DNA from: Chitinophagaceae bacterium | Lineage (GTDB): Bacteria > Bacteroidota > Bacteroidia > Chitinophagales > Chitinophagaceae | NCBI GenBank assembly: GCA_009996675.1 | Contig: JAACZQ010000009.1 | Coordinates: 1 to 64,000, forward strand | DNA: 64,000 nucleotides | Reading direction: 5' to 3' | Part shown: in pieces, positions 17,722 to 26,377 of the stretch | Layout of the letters: the number at the start of each line of letters is the position of its first letter | Numbering within the stretch: position 1 is the first letter of the stretch | Translations under genes and position numbers: made by a program | Notes under the pieces: model-generated | What the model was told of the DNA's origin: nothing | What the model saw: only the letters and a program-made list of their open reading frames with translations | The model's database searches: none

Positions 17722-18684
17722 ATGGCATTCCGGGTACTGAAAGAAGTGCAGGATGGAGATATTATTTTCCGGTTAATGGATACCGATACCGGCACCGAAG
17801 CGGTTATCTATGCCTGGGGGGCATTACTCAACGCATTCCATATTCCGGTATCGGGAACAGTACAGAATATCGTTGCCGGTTTTCACTCAGTGGCAGATGC
17901 CCGCCAACAGATGCATGCCGGTTTCAGCAGCGCCAAACTGAGTCCATATGTATGCCGCCTTCGCCAGGGGCAATACCATTTCCGCAACCAGTTATGGCAG
18001 GTTAATGGTTTTTACCTGGGTGAGCATGCAATACACGGGCTTTTATACAATGCACCTTTTGACCCTATTACGGCCGAAGCAGATAGTGAAGGCGCGAGGG
18101 TGGTTTTAGCATACCACTACCCCGGATCCGATCCCGGTTATCCTTTTCCATACACCTTAAAAGTTGGCTGGGAGTTGAAATCCGACAGAAGACTTACGGT
18201 AACCACGACAGCCAGTCAGAACGGCCAGGAAGCCATTCCTTTTTCCGATGGCTGGCACCCTTATTTTACCCTGGGGGGAACGATTGATGATTGTGCGCTG
18301 CAAACCAATACCAACCTGCAGGTGGAATTCAGCAATGATTTATTGCCCACAGGCCGCTTATTGCCTGATACGCGGTGGAAAGCGGGTCTATTACTAAAGG
18401 ATATTACGCTGGACAATTGTTTTGTAACGGGCAATACAGAAAATGTATATGCAGTGCTCAGCAATGATACAATTCAACTCAGGATAGCAGCAGATGCGAG
18501 TTATCCGTATCTGCAACTCTATACACCACCCGACCGGCGGCGTATTGCTATAGAGAACCTGAGCGCAGCACCCGACACATTCAACAATGGTATGGGGCTG
18601 GTGATGCTGGAGCCGGGTAAACCCTTATCCTTCACCACCAGCTACCAGATAAGTCTTACAGATCCACCACGGCAATCATACTGA
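17722..18684 (+). CDS. aldose 1-epimerase family protein
   Basis: 320 residues, cytosolic (no signal peptide). It fits the galactose-mutarotase (GalM-like) beta-sandwich: AIHGLLYNAPFDP gives the first catalytic-type His, FSDGWHPYFTLGG the second, and ENVYAVLSND with PYLQLYTPPDRR the C-terminal strands. The reaction is interconversion of alpha and beta anomers of hexoses. It starts divergently from icmF and converges on ridA with a 29-bp overlap. The sugar specificity is unknown; no sugar gene is adjacent. Confidence 0.85.
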   Translation: MAFRVLKEVQDGDIIFRLMDTDTGTEAVIYAWGALLNAFHIPVSGTVQNIVAGFHSVADARQQMHAGFSSAKLSPYVCRLRQGQYHFRNQLWQVNGFYLGEHAIHGLLYNAPFDPITAEADSEGARVVLAYHYPGSDPGYPFPYTLKVGWELKSDRRLTVTTTASQNGQEAIPFSDGWHPYFTLGGTIDDCALQTNTNLQVEFSNDLLPTGRLLPDTRWKAGLLLKDITLDNCFVTGNTENVYAVLSNDTIQLRIAADASYPYLQLYTPPDRRRIAIENLSAAPDTFNNGMGLVMLEPGKPLSFTTSYQISLTDPPRQSY

Positions 18685-19042
18685 TCTCCACGTTAACGCC
18701 GCGTGGCAGTCCCTTTACAGCTACGGTTTCCCGGGCAGGGAAATCACCTTTGAAAAAAGAGCCATACACTTCATTCATCTGGGCAAACAGGCTCATATCG
18801 CTGAGGAAAATATTGGTTTTTACAATATGCTCGAAAGTCAGATGGGCTTCTTCCAGAATAGCAGCCAGGTTTTGCATGACCTGGCGGGTTTCGCTTTGTA
18901 TATCACCAGTAGCCAGCTCACCGGTTTCGGGGTTCATGGCTACCTGTCCGCTGATGAACAGCATACCATTGGCTTTAACAGCCTGGCTATAAGGGCCAAT
19001 GGGAGCAGGCGCTTTCGCGGTTTGAATGATTTGTTTTGACAT
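18656..19042 (-). CDS. ridA: RidA family reactive-intermediate deaminase
   Basis: 128 residues from the ATG at 19042; the frame reaches 19084, but RidA proteins begin just like this (MSKQIIQTAKAPAPIGPYSQ). It has the signature AVKANGMLFISGQ, ETRQVMQNL and the C-terminal RETVAVKGLPRGVNVEISMI, with the conserved substrate-binding Arg. The enzyme hydrolyses reactive enamines/imines made by PLP enzymes such as threonine dehydratase. The 3' end overlaps the aldose epimerase gene by 29 bp in convergent orientation. Confidence 0.93.
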   Translation of the reverse strand: MSKQIIQTAKAPAPIGPYSQAVKANGMLFISGQVAMNPETGELATGDIQSETRQVMQNLAAILEEAHLTFEHIVKTNIFLSDMSLFAQMNEVYGSFFKGDFPARETVAVKGLPRGVNVEISMIAVVDL

Positions 19043-19094
19043 ATACAACAGTTTAGTGGCGGCAATTTGCTGCTTTTCTATCAACCTGCCAACC

Positions 19095-19102
19095 TAAATT
19101 TG
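19095..19102 (+). promoter_or_regulatory. -7 box with almost no leader
   Basis: TAAATTTG matches TAnnTTTG exactly and ends 4 bp before the ATG at 19107. Transcription would begin at or next to the start codon, giving a leaderless or near-leaderless mRNA. Confidence 0.45.
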
Positions 19103-19106
19103 CGGC

Positions 19107-19718
19107 ATGAGAATCCTCATCAGGGCCAGTGAACAACAACAGTCATACCTCCAGTCCGGTTTTCCGGAAGGAACCCTTGTATCCTGGTATCAGCCCGGAT
19201 GCAGCTTTACCGATGCCGATGCATTTATAGACCTGCTCTACGACAGCGAAGGCCCGGTTTTCACCGATGGCAGTCTAATGCCCGTATTCCTGTGTGCCGT
19301 GAATGCCACCCGCCAGGAGTTACCGGAAGGCATACACCGCATCAATGCATGGCCGGGATTCCTCGAAAAAAAATCGGTGGAGATCGTACCCGGTACAGCC
19401 TGGGACCAGGCAGCACCAGTACTGAAAGCACTGGACTGGAATTTTGTGACAGTACCGGACCAGCCCGGCATGATCGCACCCCGTGTAGTGGCCATGATCA
19501 TCAATGAAGCCTACTATGCATGGGGGGAAGGTGTAAGCAGTAAAGCCGATATTGATACCGCCATGAAACTGGGTACCAACTATCCATACGGTCCCTTTGA
19601 ATGGGCCGGACGAATTGGTCTTCCCCGTATAGCCGCTTTATTGCAGTCTTTACAGGAAGCAGATGAACGTTATACACCCGCACCAGCCCTGTTAGAGGAG
19701 GCAGGTTTAGTATCCTGA
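19107..19718 (+). CDS. stand-alone 3-hydroxyacyl-CoA dehydrogenase C-terminal domain protein
   Basis: 203 residues. The second half (about 110-203) fits the C-terminal domain of 3-hydroxyacyl-CoA dehydrogenases: PGMIAPRVVAMIINEAYYAW, ADIDTAMKLGTNYPYGPFEW. The N-terminal half has no GxGxxG Rossmann motif and is only about 100 residues long, so NAD-dependent dehydrogenase activity is unlikely unless a partner supplies it. It lies 1 bp before tsaB and is probably cotranscribed. Bacteroidota commonly carry such short forms; the role is unknown. Confidence 0.75.
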   Translation: MRILIRASEQQQSYLQSGFPEGTLVSWYQPGCSFTDADAFIDLLYDSEGPVFTDGSLMPVFLCAVNATRQELPEGIHRINAWPGFLEKKSVEIVPGTAWDQAAPVLKALDWNFVTVPDQPGMIAPRVVAMIINEAYYAWGEGVSSKADIDTAMKLGTNYPYGPFEWAGRIGLPRIAALLQSLQEADERYTPAPALLEEAGLVS

Positions 19719-19719
19719 T

Positions 19720-20397
19720 ATGGCCTATATCCTAAACATCGATACCGCAACCGATTTTGCCAGTGTATGTATCAGTGCAGATGGTACCATACTGGCCATG
19801 GAGCAAAATGCCACGCAACAGCAGCATGCTTCTTTTCTGCAACCGGCTATTCAAAAAATGACAAAAACCACCGGCATCAGCCTGTCTATGCTGGATGCCG
19901 TATCGGTTAGTGCCGGTCCGGGTAGTTATACCGGCTTACGGGTAGGTATGGCCAGTGCCAAGGGTATCTGTTATGCGCTCCAAAAACCACTGATTACCAT
20001 CAATACCCTGCAGGTGATGGCCTATGCTGCCAGAGAAGCCAATACCGATGCCGATACGTTCTTTTACTGCCCTATGATAGATGCCAGGCGAATGGAAGTA
20101 TTTACGGCTGTATACAATGCCAGCCTGGAGCCCGTATGGGAGCCACAAGCCATGATACCCACCGAAGAATCCTTCGAAACCCTGTTCAGGCAAGGCTTTA
20201 TTTGCTTTTCCGGAAACGGTTGCGAAAAATTAAAGCCAATTTTAAGCAAGCCCCATGCCCGCTTCTCTGAGGCGCAACACCACGCCGGACACCTGGCAGC
20301 CCTTTCGCATGAAAGCCTTGCCAGGCAAGCATTTGCTGAGATTGCCTATGCCGAACCTTTTTATGTGAAAGCATTTTTCGATACCCGCAAATCCTGA
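19720..20397 (+). CDS. tsaB: tRNA threonylcarbamoyladenosine biosynthesis protein TsaB
   Basis: 225 residues. ASKHA fold: LNIDTATDFASVCIS at the N-terminus and SAGPGSYTGLRVGMASAKG near residue 65-84, the hallmark of TsaB. TsaB partners with TsaD and TsaE to make t6A37 in tRNAs that read ANN codons. The C-terminal part (about 110-225) is the variable second lobe. The start ATG directly follows the preceding stop. No other t6A gene is near. Confidence 0.93.
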   Translation: MAYILNIDTATDFASVCISADGTILAMEQNATQQQHASFLQPAIQKMTKTTGISLSMLDAVSVSAGPGSYTGLRVGMASAKGICYALQKPLITINTLQVMAYAAREANTDADTFFYCPMIDARRMEVFTAVYNASLEPVWEPQAMIPTEESFETLFRQGFICFSGNGCEKLKPILSKPHARFSEAQHHAGHLAALSHESLARQAFAEIAYAEPFYVKAFFDTRKS

Positions 20398-20517
20398 AAA
20401 ATAAGCCCCGGAGCACCTGCCAGGCCGTTGTATGCAAAAAATAACATATAAAAAGTAAATAGTTCTCCTATCTTTACGAATGGAATTGTAGTTTGTAAAC
20501 CCCCAATTTATCTAGAC

Positions 20518-20853
20518 ATGAGTCAGACACTACAGGCCGTTGTATTATCCAATGGTAAATCACCTATTAAGGTAGATTTCCTGCACACGAAGAAAGCAGC
20601 CCTAATTCTTCGGTCTATCAACCACAAGCTGCGCCAGCAAATTGTAAAACTGCTGGACGAGCACCAGAAAATGACCGTTACGGAAATTTATGTGAAGCTC
20701 CGACTGGAACAGTCCGTTGCCTCACAGCACCTGGCCATTTTGCGAAGAGCCGGTATTGTAAGCACCAACAGAGATGGCAAGTTCATCTTTTATTCGGTGA
20801 ATTACACCCGTCTGGCAGAAGTGGTTGGATTTGTGGAATCACTGGTAAACTGA
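20518..20853 (+). CDS. ArsR-family winged-helix regulator
   Basis: 111 residues. Winged HTH: LILRSINHKLRQQIVKLLDEH, VTEIYVKLRLEQSVASQHL (recognition helix) and GIVSTNRDGKFIFYSVN (wing). It contains no Cys, so it cannot sense metals by Cys ligands and cannot use the Cys pair by which BigR/SqrR-type ArsR proteins sense persulfide. It lies 88 bp upstream of the sulfur-dioxygenase gene on the same strand and may control it through another signal. Confidence 0.88.
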   Translation: MSQTLQAVVLSNGKSPIKVDFLHTKKAALILRSINHKLRQQIVKLLDEHQKMTVTEIYVKLRLEQSVASQHLAILRRAGIVSTNRDGKFIFYSVNYTRLAEVVGFVESLVN

Positions 20854-20914
20854 CAATTTGCCCGGATACCGGAGCTTTAAGCCGCTTGCGCTGGGTTGGC
20901 CTGATCCTTGACAC

Positions 20915-20922
20915 TATCTTTG
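20915..20922 (+). promoter_or_regulatory. -7 box of the sulfur dioxygenase gene
   Basis: TATCTTTG is an exact TAnnTTTG match, 19 bp before the ATG at 20942. A TTGG at 20896-20899 is closer than the usual -33 spacing. This suggests the gene has its own promoter in addition to read-through from the ArsR gene. Confidence 0.45.
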
Positions 20923-20941
20923 CTGCATAAATTAGTAAAGC

Positions 20942-22357
20942 ATGTTTGTTAAGCAATTATATACAGGCTGTCTCAGTGAAGCGGCTTATTATGTTGAAAG
21001 TGATGGTATTGCTGCTGTCATTGATCCTTTGCGGGATATTGAAGAATACCTGCAACTGGCCAAAGAACGCAATGCCAGCATCCGCTATATTTTCGAAACC
21101 CATTTTCATGCCGATTTTGTGAGTGGTCACCTCGACCTTGCTGCTGCTACCGGAGCAACCATTGTGTATGGTCCCGGTACTGAAACCACATTCCCGGTAC
21201 ATGTTGCCCAAGACGGTGAAAAGTTTACCATCGGTAAAATATCACTCGAAGTGCTGCATACACCTGGTCATACGCTGGAGAGCAGCTGTTATTTACTGAA
21301 AGATGAAAACGGAAAGAATAAAGCCGTTTTCACCGGTGATACTTTGTTTGTAGGTGATGTAGGACGTCCCGATCTCGCCCAGAAAGGCAATGATATTACC
21401 ATGACCGATCTGGCCGGTATGCTGTATGATAGCCTTCAGCAAAAAATCATGCCCCTCGAAGATGATGTAATCGTTTACCCGGCCCATGGTGCAGGCAGCA
21501 GTTGTGGTAAAAACCTTGGCCCGGAAACATTCAGCACGATTGGTGAACAAAAACAATCCAATTATGCTTTGCAGGCAGCCGATAAAGAAGCATTCATACA
21601 GGCAGTAACAGACGGACTTGCAGCTCCCCCGCAATATTTTCCCATCAATGCCCGTATCAATAAAGAAGGATATGAAAGCTTGGATGCGGTATTGAATCAG
21701 GGTATGCAGGCATTGGATATTGCCGCTTTTAAAACGGCCGCCGCCGACCCCGATACGCTTATCCTCGATACACGTCATGCTGGTATTTTCACACAAGGTT
21801 TTGTACCCGGATCCATCAGCATCGGTCTTGAAGGCAGGTTTGCCGAATGGGCCGGTAGTTTATTGCCCTTCACCAAAAATCTGTTGCTGGTAACTGAAGC
21901 CGGCATGGAAAAAGAATCCATCATACGCCTGGCTCGCGTGGGCTTCAGCCGGTTTGCTGGTCACCTGGCGGGTGGTTTTGAAGCCTGGACCAATGCCGGT
22001 GAAAAAACAGATATGCTGATTGATGTAGAAGCAGATGAAATGGCGATGGACTTACCCTTCGATCCCAATATGGTGATTGTAGATGTGCGCAAAGAAACAG
22101 AATTCGGCAACGGACATATCCGCGAAGCCATCAATATACCATTGAGTGAACTCACAGATCCCGGCAGTATGGCCGATCTCGAAGAGAACCACAATATCTA
22201 TGTGCATTGCGCCGGTGGTTACCGCAGCGTAATTGCCTGCTCCCTGCTCAAACGCGAAGGCATCCACAACCTCCGCAATGTTACCGGTGGCTGGAGCGCC
22301 ATCAAAGAATTGTCGGATAAGTTTACCATTGAGAAAGACGCAACGGTAGTGAATTGA
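20942..22357 (+). CDS. MBL-fold persulfide dioxygenase-like protein with two rhodanese domains
   Basis: 471 residues. An N-terminal metallo-beta-lactamase domain (1-240) has the metal motif THFHADFVSGH, HTPGHTLES and FTGDTLFVGDVGRPD, as in ETHE1-type persulfide dioxygenases that oxidise glutathione persulfide to sulfite. Two rhodanese domains follow. The first (about 260-360) has no Cys in its active-site loop (LLVTEAGMEKES) and is probably inactive. The second (about 370-460) keeps the active Cys in YVHCAGGYRS and can carry a persulfide. Role: sulfide/persulfide detoxification in the cytosol. An ArsR regulator precedes it. Confidence 0.9.
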   Translation: MFVKQLYTGCLSEAAYYVESDGIAAVIDPLRDIEEYLQLAKERNASIRYIFETHFHADFVSGHLDLAAATGATIVYGPGTETTFPVHVAQDGEKFTIGKISLEVLHTPGHTLESSCYLLKDENGKNKAVFTGDTLFVGDVGRPDLAQKGNDITMTDLAGMLYDSLQQKIMPLEDDVIVYPAHGAGSSCGKNLGPETFSTIGEQKQSNYALQAADKEAFIQAVTDGLAAPPQYFPINARINKEGYESLDAVLNQGMQALDIAAFKTAAADPDTLILDTRHAGIFTQGFVPGSISIGLEGRFAEWAGSLLPFTKNLLLVTEAGMEKESIIRLARVGFSRFAGHLAGGFEAWTNAGEKTDMLIDVEADEMAMDLPFDPNMVIVDVRKETEFGNGHIREAINIPLSELTDPGSMADLEENHNIYVHCAGGYRSVIACSLLKREGIHNLRNVTGGWSAIKELSDKFTIEKDATVVN

Positions 22358-22446
22358 GGGGGTAGTCAGTAGTGAGTAGGATGATTTTTGGGGGTACTGC
22401 AATCACTCAACCAAAAACCACAGACCAAAAACCAAAAACTCATTCC
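22358..22446. repeat. intergenic simple-sequence spacer
   Basis: Convergent gap after the dioxygenase stop. It holds GTCAGTAGTGAGT (22365-22377), which recurs exactly on the other strand at 60182-60194. A stretch of CCAAAAACC-type repeats follows (about 22409-22440). No gene and no hairpin terminator are seen. Confidence 0.5.
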
Positions 22447-23328
22447 TTATATCATCAGGTGTTTATACTTTTCTGCATCTGCTGACCATTTCCAGCGGCG
22501 GTGACTCCAGAGATAATTATCGGGGCGTTTACGCACGGCGGCTTCTACTTTATTCACCAGTAAACGGGTGAGCGCACCTTCGGGATAGCTATTGGGATCG
22601 GTGGTTACCAGCTCCATGTCAACACGATAATGGCCTCTCTTCGTTTTGTAAAAATCAACATACACAACGGCCGTATTATTCATTTTAGCGCCTTTCTCGG
22701 GTCCGCGTGCAAATGGAGCAGGCTTGTCAAAGAAATTGGTCCAGTAGGCTTTGGCAGGGTTCCCTGGGTTCTGATCTGCTACCAGAATCAGCGCATAACG
22801 GTTCCTGGCATATTGGTTAAAATTGTTCTTGAACTCCGTTGCCGGAATCAGCAAAGTGCCAAATCTTGTGCGCAGACGATGAATGATGCGGTCAAAGACC
22901 TTATTCGTTAATGGCATATACACCACCACAAAAGGAAAGCGACAATCCAGTGCTACACCTACGTTTGCAAACTCCCAGTTGAAATAATGCCCGGTAACTA
23001 CCTGTACATTCTGATGACCGGCATACAAGTCATTCAGCACATCGATATTAACGGCAAAACGCTTGCGTAATTCTTTTTCGCTGATGGAGAAGAGTTTAAT
23101 GGTCTCAATAAAAGTGTCAACAAAATTGTGGTAGAATTTTTTGGCGATGGCAATGCGCTCAGCCTCCGTTTTTTCAGGGAAAGCGATCAGCAGGTTATTC
23201 ATCACTATTTTTTTGCGATAGCCAAAGACATAGTATATCAACAGGTAAATACCATCTCCGATAGCGTATAACAACCACCAGGGCAGGAGTGATAATCCAT
23301 AAAACAGGGCGAAAACGATATAATACAT
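22447..23328 (-). CDS. lipid A/lysophospholipid acyltransferase (LpxL/HtrB-like)
   Basis: 293 residues from the ATG at 23328; an upstream ATG at 23412 would overlap the ligase gene by 32 bp. An N-terminal membrane segment MYYIVFALFYGLSLLPWWLL is followed by the acyltransferase motif VTGHYFNWEF (HX4E) near residue 117 and a later RNRYALILVADQNPGN motif. The C-terminus has the usual SHRRWKW. Enzymes of this family add secondary acyl chains to lipid A in the inner membrane. The start is chosen because related Bacteroidota proteins begin at this helix. It is downstream of polysaccharide genes on the same strand, which fits LPS assembly. Confidence 0.85.
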   Translation of the reverse strand: MYYIVFALFYGLSLLPWWLLYAIGDGIYLLIYYVFGYRKKIVMNNLLIAFPEKTEAERIAIAKKFYHNFVDTFIETIKLFSISEKELRKRFAVNIDVLNDLYAGHQNVQVVTGHYFNWEFANVGVALDCRFPFVVVYMPLTNKVFDRIIHRLRTRFGTLLIPATEFKNNFNQYARNRYALILVADQNPGNPAKAYWTNFFDKPAPFARGPEKGAKMNNTAVVYVDFYKTKRGHYRVDMELVTTDPNSYPEGALTRLLVNKVEAAVRKRPDNYLWSHRRWKWSADAEKYKHLMI

Positions 23329-23380
23329 AAACACAGTACTTACAACAGGGCACAAGGTAGCGAAAAAGCCATTGTAGCGC

Positions 23381-24829
23381 TTAAGCAAGCGCCGAGCGCT
23401 CCTGTTCAGCATAGTTGTCCAGCACCATGGTCATACCCAGACAAAGCCAGAACAGGCTTCCTATTTTATCTGTTTCAACCATATCACTACTGGCATTAAT
23501 GGTTAGAATCATCACCAATACCACAGCCGTTACCAGGGCTACTGTTCTGTGAAAAACACTCAGCAAACAGTGATAGCAGCGTTGCAAACGCATCAAGGCA
23601 AACAAAATCATCCCGCAGAAAATAAGTAGTCCGGGCAAACCCTGCTCCAAAGCCGTGAGCAGGTAATAATTGTGTACAGTGGAATGTTCAGGATTATTAC
23701 TCACCCAGGTTTCAAAACGCTTAACGGTATAAGGACGGTAATGGTGGTAAAAACTGGCGGGACCAAAGCCTGTCACCGGTCTTTCAGCAAACATTTTGGC
23801 ACCGGCTACCCAGCGATAAAATCTTTCGGCATTGGATACATCTTTACCCGATACCGTTGCGGATAAATGTTCCGTAAAATCGGTGTGAAAGATGGTCCGG
23901 TCGTGATCGGGAGCCAGCTTAAAATACCGCTGATCCGTTACCAGCCATACCACCGATACCAATACCGCACCTGTGAGGAGTACGGCTACCATTGCCATCC
24001 ATTTTTTACGGATGATCCATACCGCAGCCCCGCCGGTTAGCAATGCCAGCCAGGCCCCGCGGGAATAGGCAAAGAGCAGCGCCAGCAATGTCAGAACCAG
24101 GGCGAGCAATATCCAGGACCTGCCCTTCCGGTACCGGGGCCAGAGATACCATACTGCCCATAAAACGGGCAACAGGCAAACCAGCATGGCAGCATAGTTT
24201 ACGTGGTTACGGAAAAATGGGAAGAGGTGTTTATTGATACTGGCAAAACCAAAACCCGAGCCCCCATGCCTGATCATGGTAATTGCTACAACTGCACCCA
24301 TACTCAGTAAAACGTATTTCGCCCAACGTGTTATTTGCAATGGCGTGTGCAGCCATACAGATGGTAAAATGGCAAAGGGAAAAATGTACCAGCACTTAGC
24401 CAGCAGGAATTTAAAAGCGGGTAATTTATCTTCCGCAAAAACCGTACTGATGCCAATCCAGGTTACATGCAATAATATCAACGTGAATAACGGATGCCGG
24501 CTAACAGCAACGGGAAAAGTATATGGCCGGTGACACCAGAGCAGCAAAGCCATACCCGTAAGCAGCAACATCAATATTTCATCGGGGAAATCAATACCCA
24601 ATGCCGGTGTGATATTCAACTCGGTAGATAAGGGCAATACCATCCATAACAGCAAATAAAGTTTCGCAGGCGTATGAACCAGATTGGTAAGTGCCAAGGG
24701 AACAACTAAATAAAGCAATGGCAAAAGCAGGTACCACCATTCATAGGTCAACAGATACACAGCGCCCGAGAGCAGGAAGATAAGAAAGCCCAGTCCAATG
24801 CGTTGTGTATAGCTGAGGGTGGTGAGCAC
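23381..24829 (-). CDS. O-antigen ligase/polymerase family membrane protein
   Basis: 482 residues with about twelve hydrophobic helices. The Wzy_C-type region around residues 220-400 includes SRGAWLAL and the loop FAERPVTGFGPASFYHHYRP with the conserved pattern of O-antigen ligase (WaaL) and polymerase proteins. A large periplasmic loop lies at about 310-390. It would join or polymerise glycans on lipid carriers. It follows the Wzz-like gene by 4 bp. No glycosyltransferases lie nearby, so its glycan is unknown. Confidence 0.82.
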   Translation of the reverse strand: MLTTLSYTQRIGLGFLIFLLSGAVYLLTYEWWYLLLPLLYLVVPLALTNLVHTPAKLYLLLWMVLPLSTELNITPALGIDFPDEILMLLLTGMALLLWCHRPYTFPVAVSRHPLFTLILLHVTWIGISTVFAEDKLPAFKFLLAKCWYIFPFAILPSVWLHTPLQITRWAKYVLLSMGAVVAITMIRHGGSGFGFASINKHLFPFFRNHVNYAAMLVCLLPVLWAVWYLWPRYRKGRSWILLALVLTLLALLFAYSRGAWLALLTGGAAVWIIRKKWMAMVAVLLTGAVLVSVVWLVTDQRYFKLAPDHDRTIFHTDFTEHLSATVSGKDVSNAERFYRWVAGAKMFAERPVTGFGPASFYHHYRPYTVKRFETWVSNNPEHSTVHNYYLLTALEQGLPGLLIFCGMILFALMRLQRCYHCLLSVFHRTVALVTAVVLVMILTINASSDMVETDKIGSLFWLCLGMTMVLDNYAEQERSALA

Positions 24830-24833
24830 TCGA

Positions 24834-25691
24834 TTATTTTTTGCGATCGCTTAATAATACCAACACTGTTCCGAACAACAGAGCCGCCAGTCCGGATGCC
24901 AGTATGACCATGGGTTTATCCGGACGCTCGGCACGTACTGCCGGTGACGCTGCTTGCAATACATGTAATAAAGCCGGTAACTGGCTGCTGATTAACTGCA
25001 ACTCGGTCTGCGTTTTACGATACTGCTGTAAGTCCTGCAAAACAGATTGCTGGTGCGCCAAGAGCAGGGCTGCTTGCGGAGCATCGGCCCGCCGCATACT
25101 ATCGGCCAGTGAACGATAAGTTTTTTCCGCTTCTACAATAGCATGGTCCAATTGTTCCCGGTTGGTCTGGTAATAGGTTAGCAATATAGCTGAACCCGTT
25201 TTTTCAATCAGCCGGATCATGGCATTTACAATATTGGCAGAGAGTTGCTTATCTTTTGTCCAGATATAAATTTCCAGCTGCCCTTCGTCGGTCCGGATAA
25301 AACGAAGGTCTTGTTGCAATCGTTTGGCTGCTTTGGCAATTTGTATGGGCAGGCTATCGCCGCTGGTCTGGTAATAGTTAACCAGATCAAATTCAGTAAC
25401 CAGTTCCTGGTAATGATCCCCCAGCATACCCATGCCCATCAGGCGGTCGAGGTCATCCCCGGAACCGAACTGGGAATAGAGTTCACGGATGTTTTCGTGA
25501 AAGAGGCTGGCTTTATCGGCCAGTAAAGGATTGGCGGCCACCAGCCGGGCGGACGATTTATAATAGGGCGGAACAATAAATACGGCTACTGTTGCCAGCA
25601 CCATGGTGGTGAGCACCAGGAACAACAATGTTTTCCACCTGGCTTTGAGTGTGGCGATGGCACCCACCGCGTTGAATTCAGCGCTTTGCAT
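24834..25691 (-). CDS. Wzz-like chain-length determinant/polysaccharide co-polymerase
   Basis: 285 residues. Two membrane helices, one near residue 20-45 (LFLVLTTMVLATVAVFIVPP) and one near 258-278, flank a periplasmic, helix-rich, coiled-coil region. PPYYKSSARLVAANP after the first helix is the usual Wzz junction. No Walker motif, so it is not a BY-kinase. It would set glycan chain length together with the ligase/polymerase downstream. Residues 155-235 are strongly heptad-like. Confidence 0.82.
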   Translation of the reverse strand: MQSAEFNAVGAIATLKARWKTLLFLVLTTMVLATVAVFIVPPYYKSSARLVAANPLLADKASLFHENIRELYSQFGSGDDLDRLMGMGMLGDHYQELVTEFDLVNYYQTSGDSLPIQIAKAAKRLQQDLRFIRTDEGQLEIYIWTKDKQLSANIVNAMIRLIEKTGSAILLTYYQTNREQLDHAIVEAEKTYRSLADSMRRADAPQAALLLAHQQSVLQDLQQYRKTQTELQLISSQLPALLHVLQAASPAVRAERPDKPMVILASGLAALLFGTVLVLLSDRKK

Positions 25692-25720
25692 AGAACAAGT
25701 TACAAAAAGGAAACGGATGA

Positions 25721-26200
25721 CTAACGATCGGTATCGGGTAAAACCACCACATTGCGGTCGAGGCTTTCCTCCAGTGAAATAAAGGTTTCGGTTCTTTCAA
25801 TCCCTTTGATCTTTTGCAGTTCATCGTGTAAAACATGACGCAATTGCTGGATATCTTTACAAACGATTTCTGCAAAAATGCTGTAGTTACCGGTGGTATA
25901 GTTCAGCCGGACGATCTGGGGGATCTTTTTCAGTTCTTTGGCTACGGTATCGTAGAGGGAGCTTTTCTCGAGGTAAATGCCAATAAAGGCAATGACATCA
26001 TAACCCAGGGCTTTGAGGTCAACCGATAATTTTTTACCTTTCACGATCTTCAGCTCTTCGAGTTTCTTGATACGGACATGAATGGTACCCCCCGACACAA
26101 AGAGTTTTTTACCCAGGTCGGCATAGGATATTTCTGCATCCTCCATCATTTCCTGGATGATCTGGTAATCCAGTTTGTCAAGATTTAATTTCAGGGACAT
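25721..26200 (-). CDS. Lrp/AsnC-family transcriptional regulator
   Basis: 159 residues from the ATG at 26200, which starts at the HTH as in other family members; an ATG at 26233 also exists. An N-terminal HTH (LDKLDYQIIQEMMEDAEISY, LFVSGGTIHVRIKKLEE) is followed by the RAM effector domain (VIAFIGIYLEK... YSIFAEIVCKDI). The effector could be an amino acid. The gene has a well-formed promoter of its own within AT-rich DNA, consistent with autoregulation. Confidence 0.92.
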   Translation of the reverse strand: MSLKLNLDKLDYQIIQEMMEDAEISYADLGKKLFVSGGTIHVRIKKLEELKIVKGKKLSVDLKALGYDVIAFIGIYLEKSSLYDTVAKELKKIPQIVRLNYTTGNYSIFAEIVCKDIQQLRHVLHDELQKIKGIERTETFISLEESLDRNVVVLPDTDR

Positions 26201-26237
26201 TTTGGCAATCAATTTTAGAAATAATTCATTCAATAAT

Positions 26238-26269
26238 CAAATTTATTGAACAATTTCTATATTTTCAAA
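26238..26269 (-). promoter_or_regulatory. promoter of the Lrp-family gene
   Basis: On the minus strand: TTTG (26269-26266), 20 bp, TAAATTTG (26245-26238). Both boxes match the Bacteroidetes sigma consensus exactly. The -7 box is 37 bp before the ATG at 26200. Confidence 0.6.
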
Positions 26270-26377
26270 ATATTTGTTGAAATATTTGTAATAAACAGGC
26301 TATTTATCGTAATATTGTGTTGTCAAATAATGACAGTCCACCCGGACTTCAACGCTTGATTCAGTTCTTATCAATAC

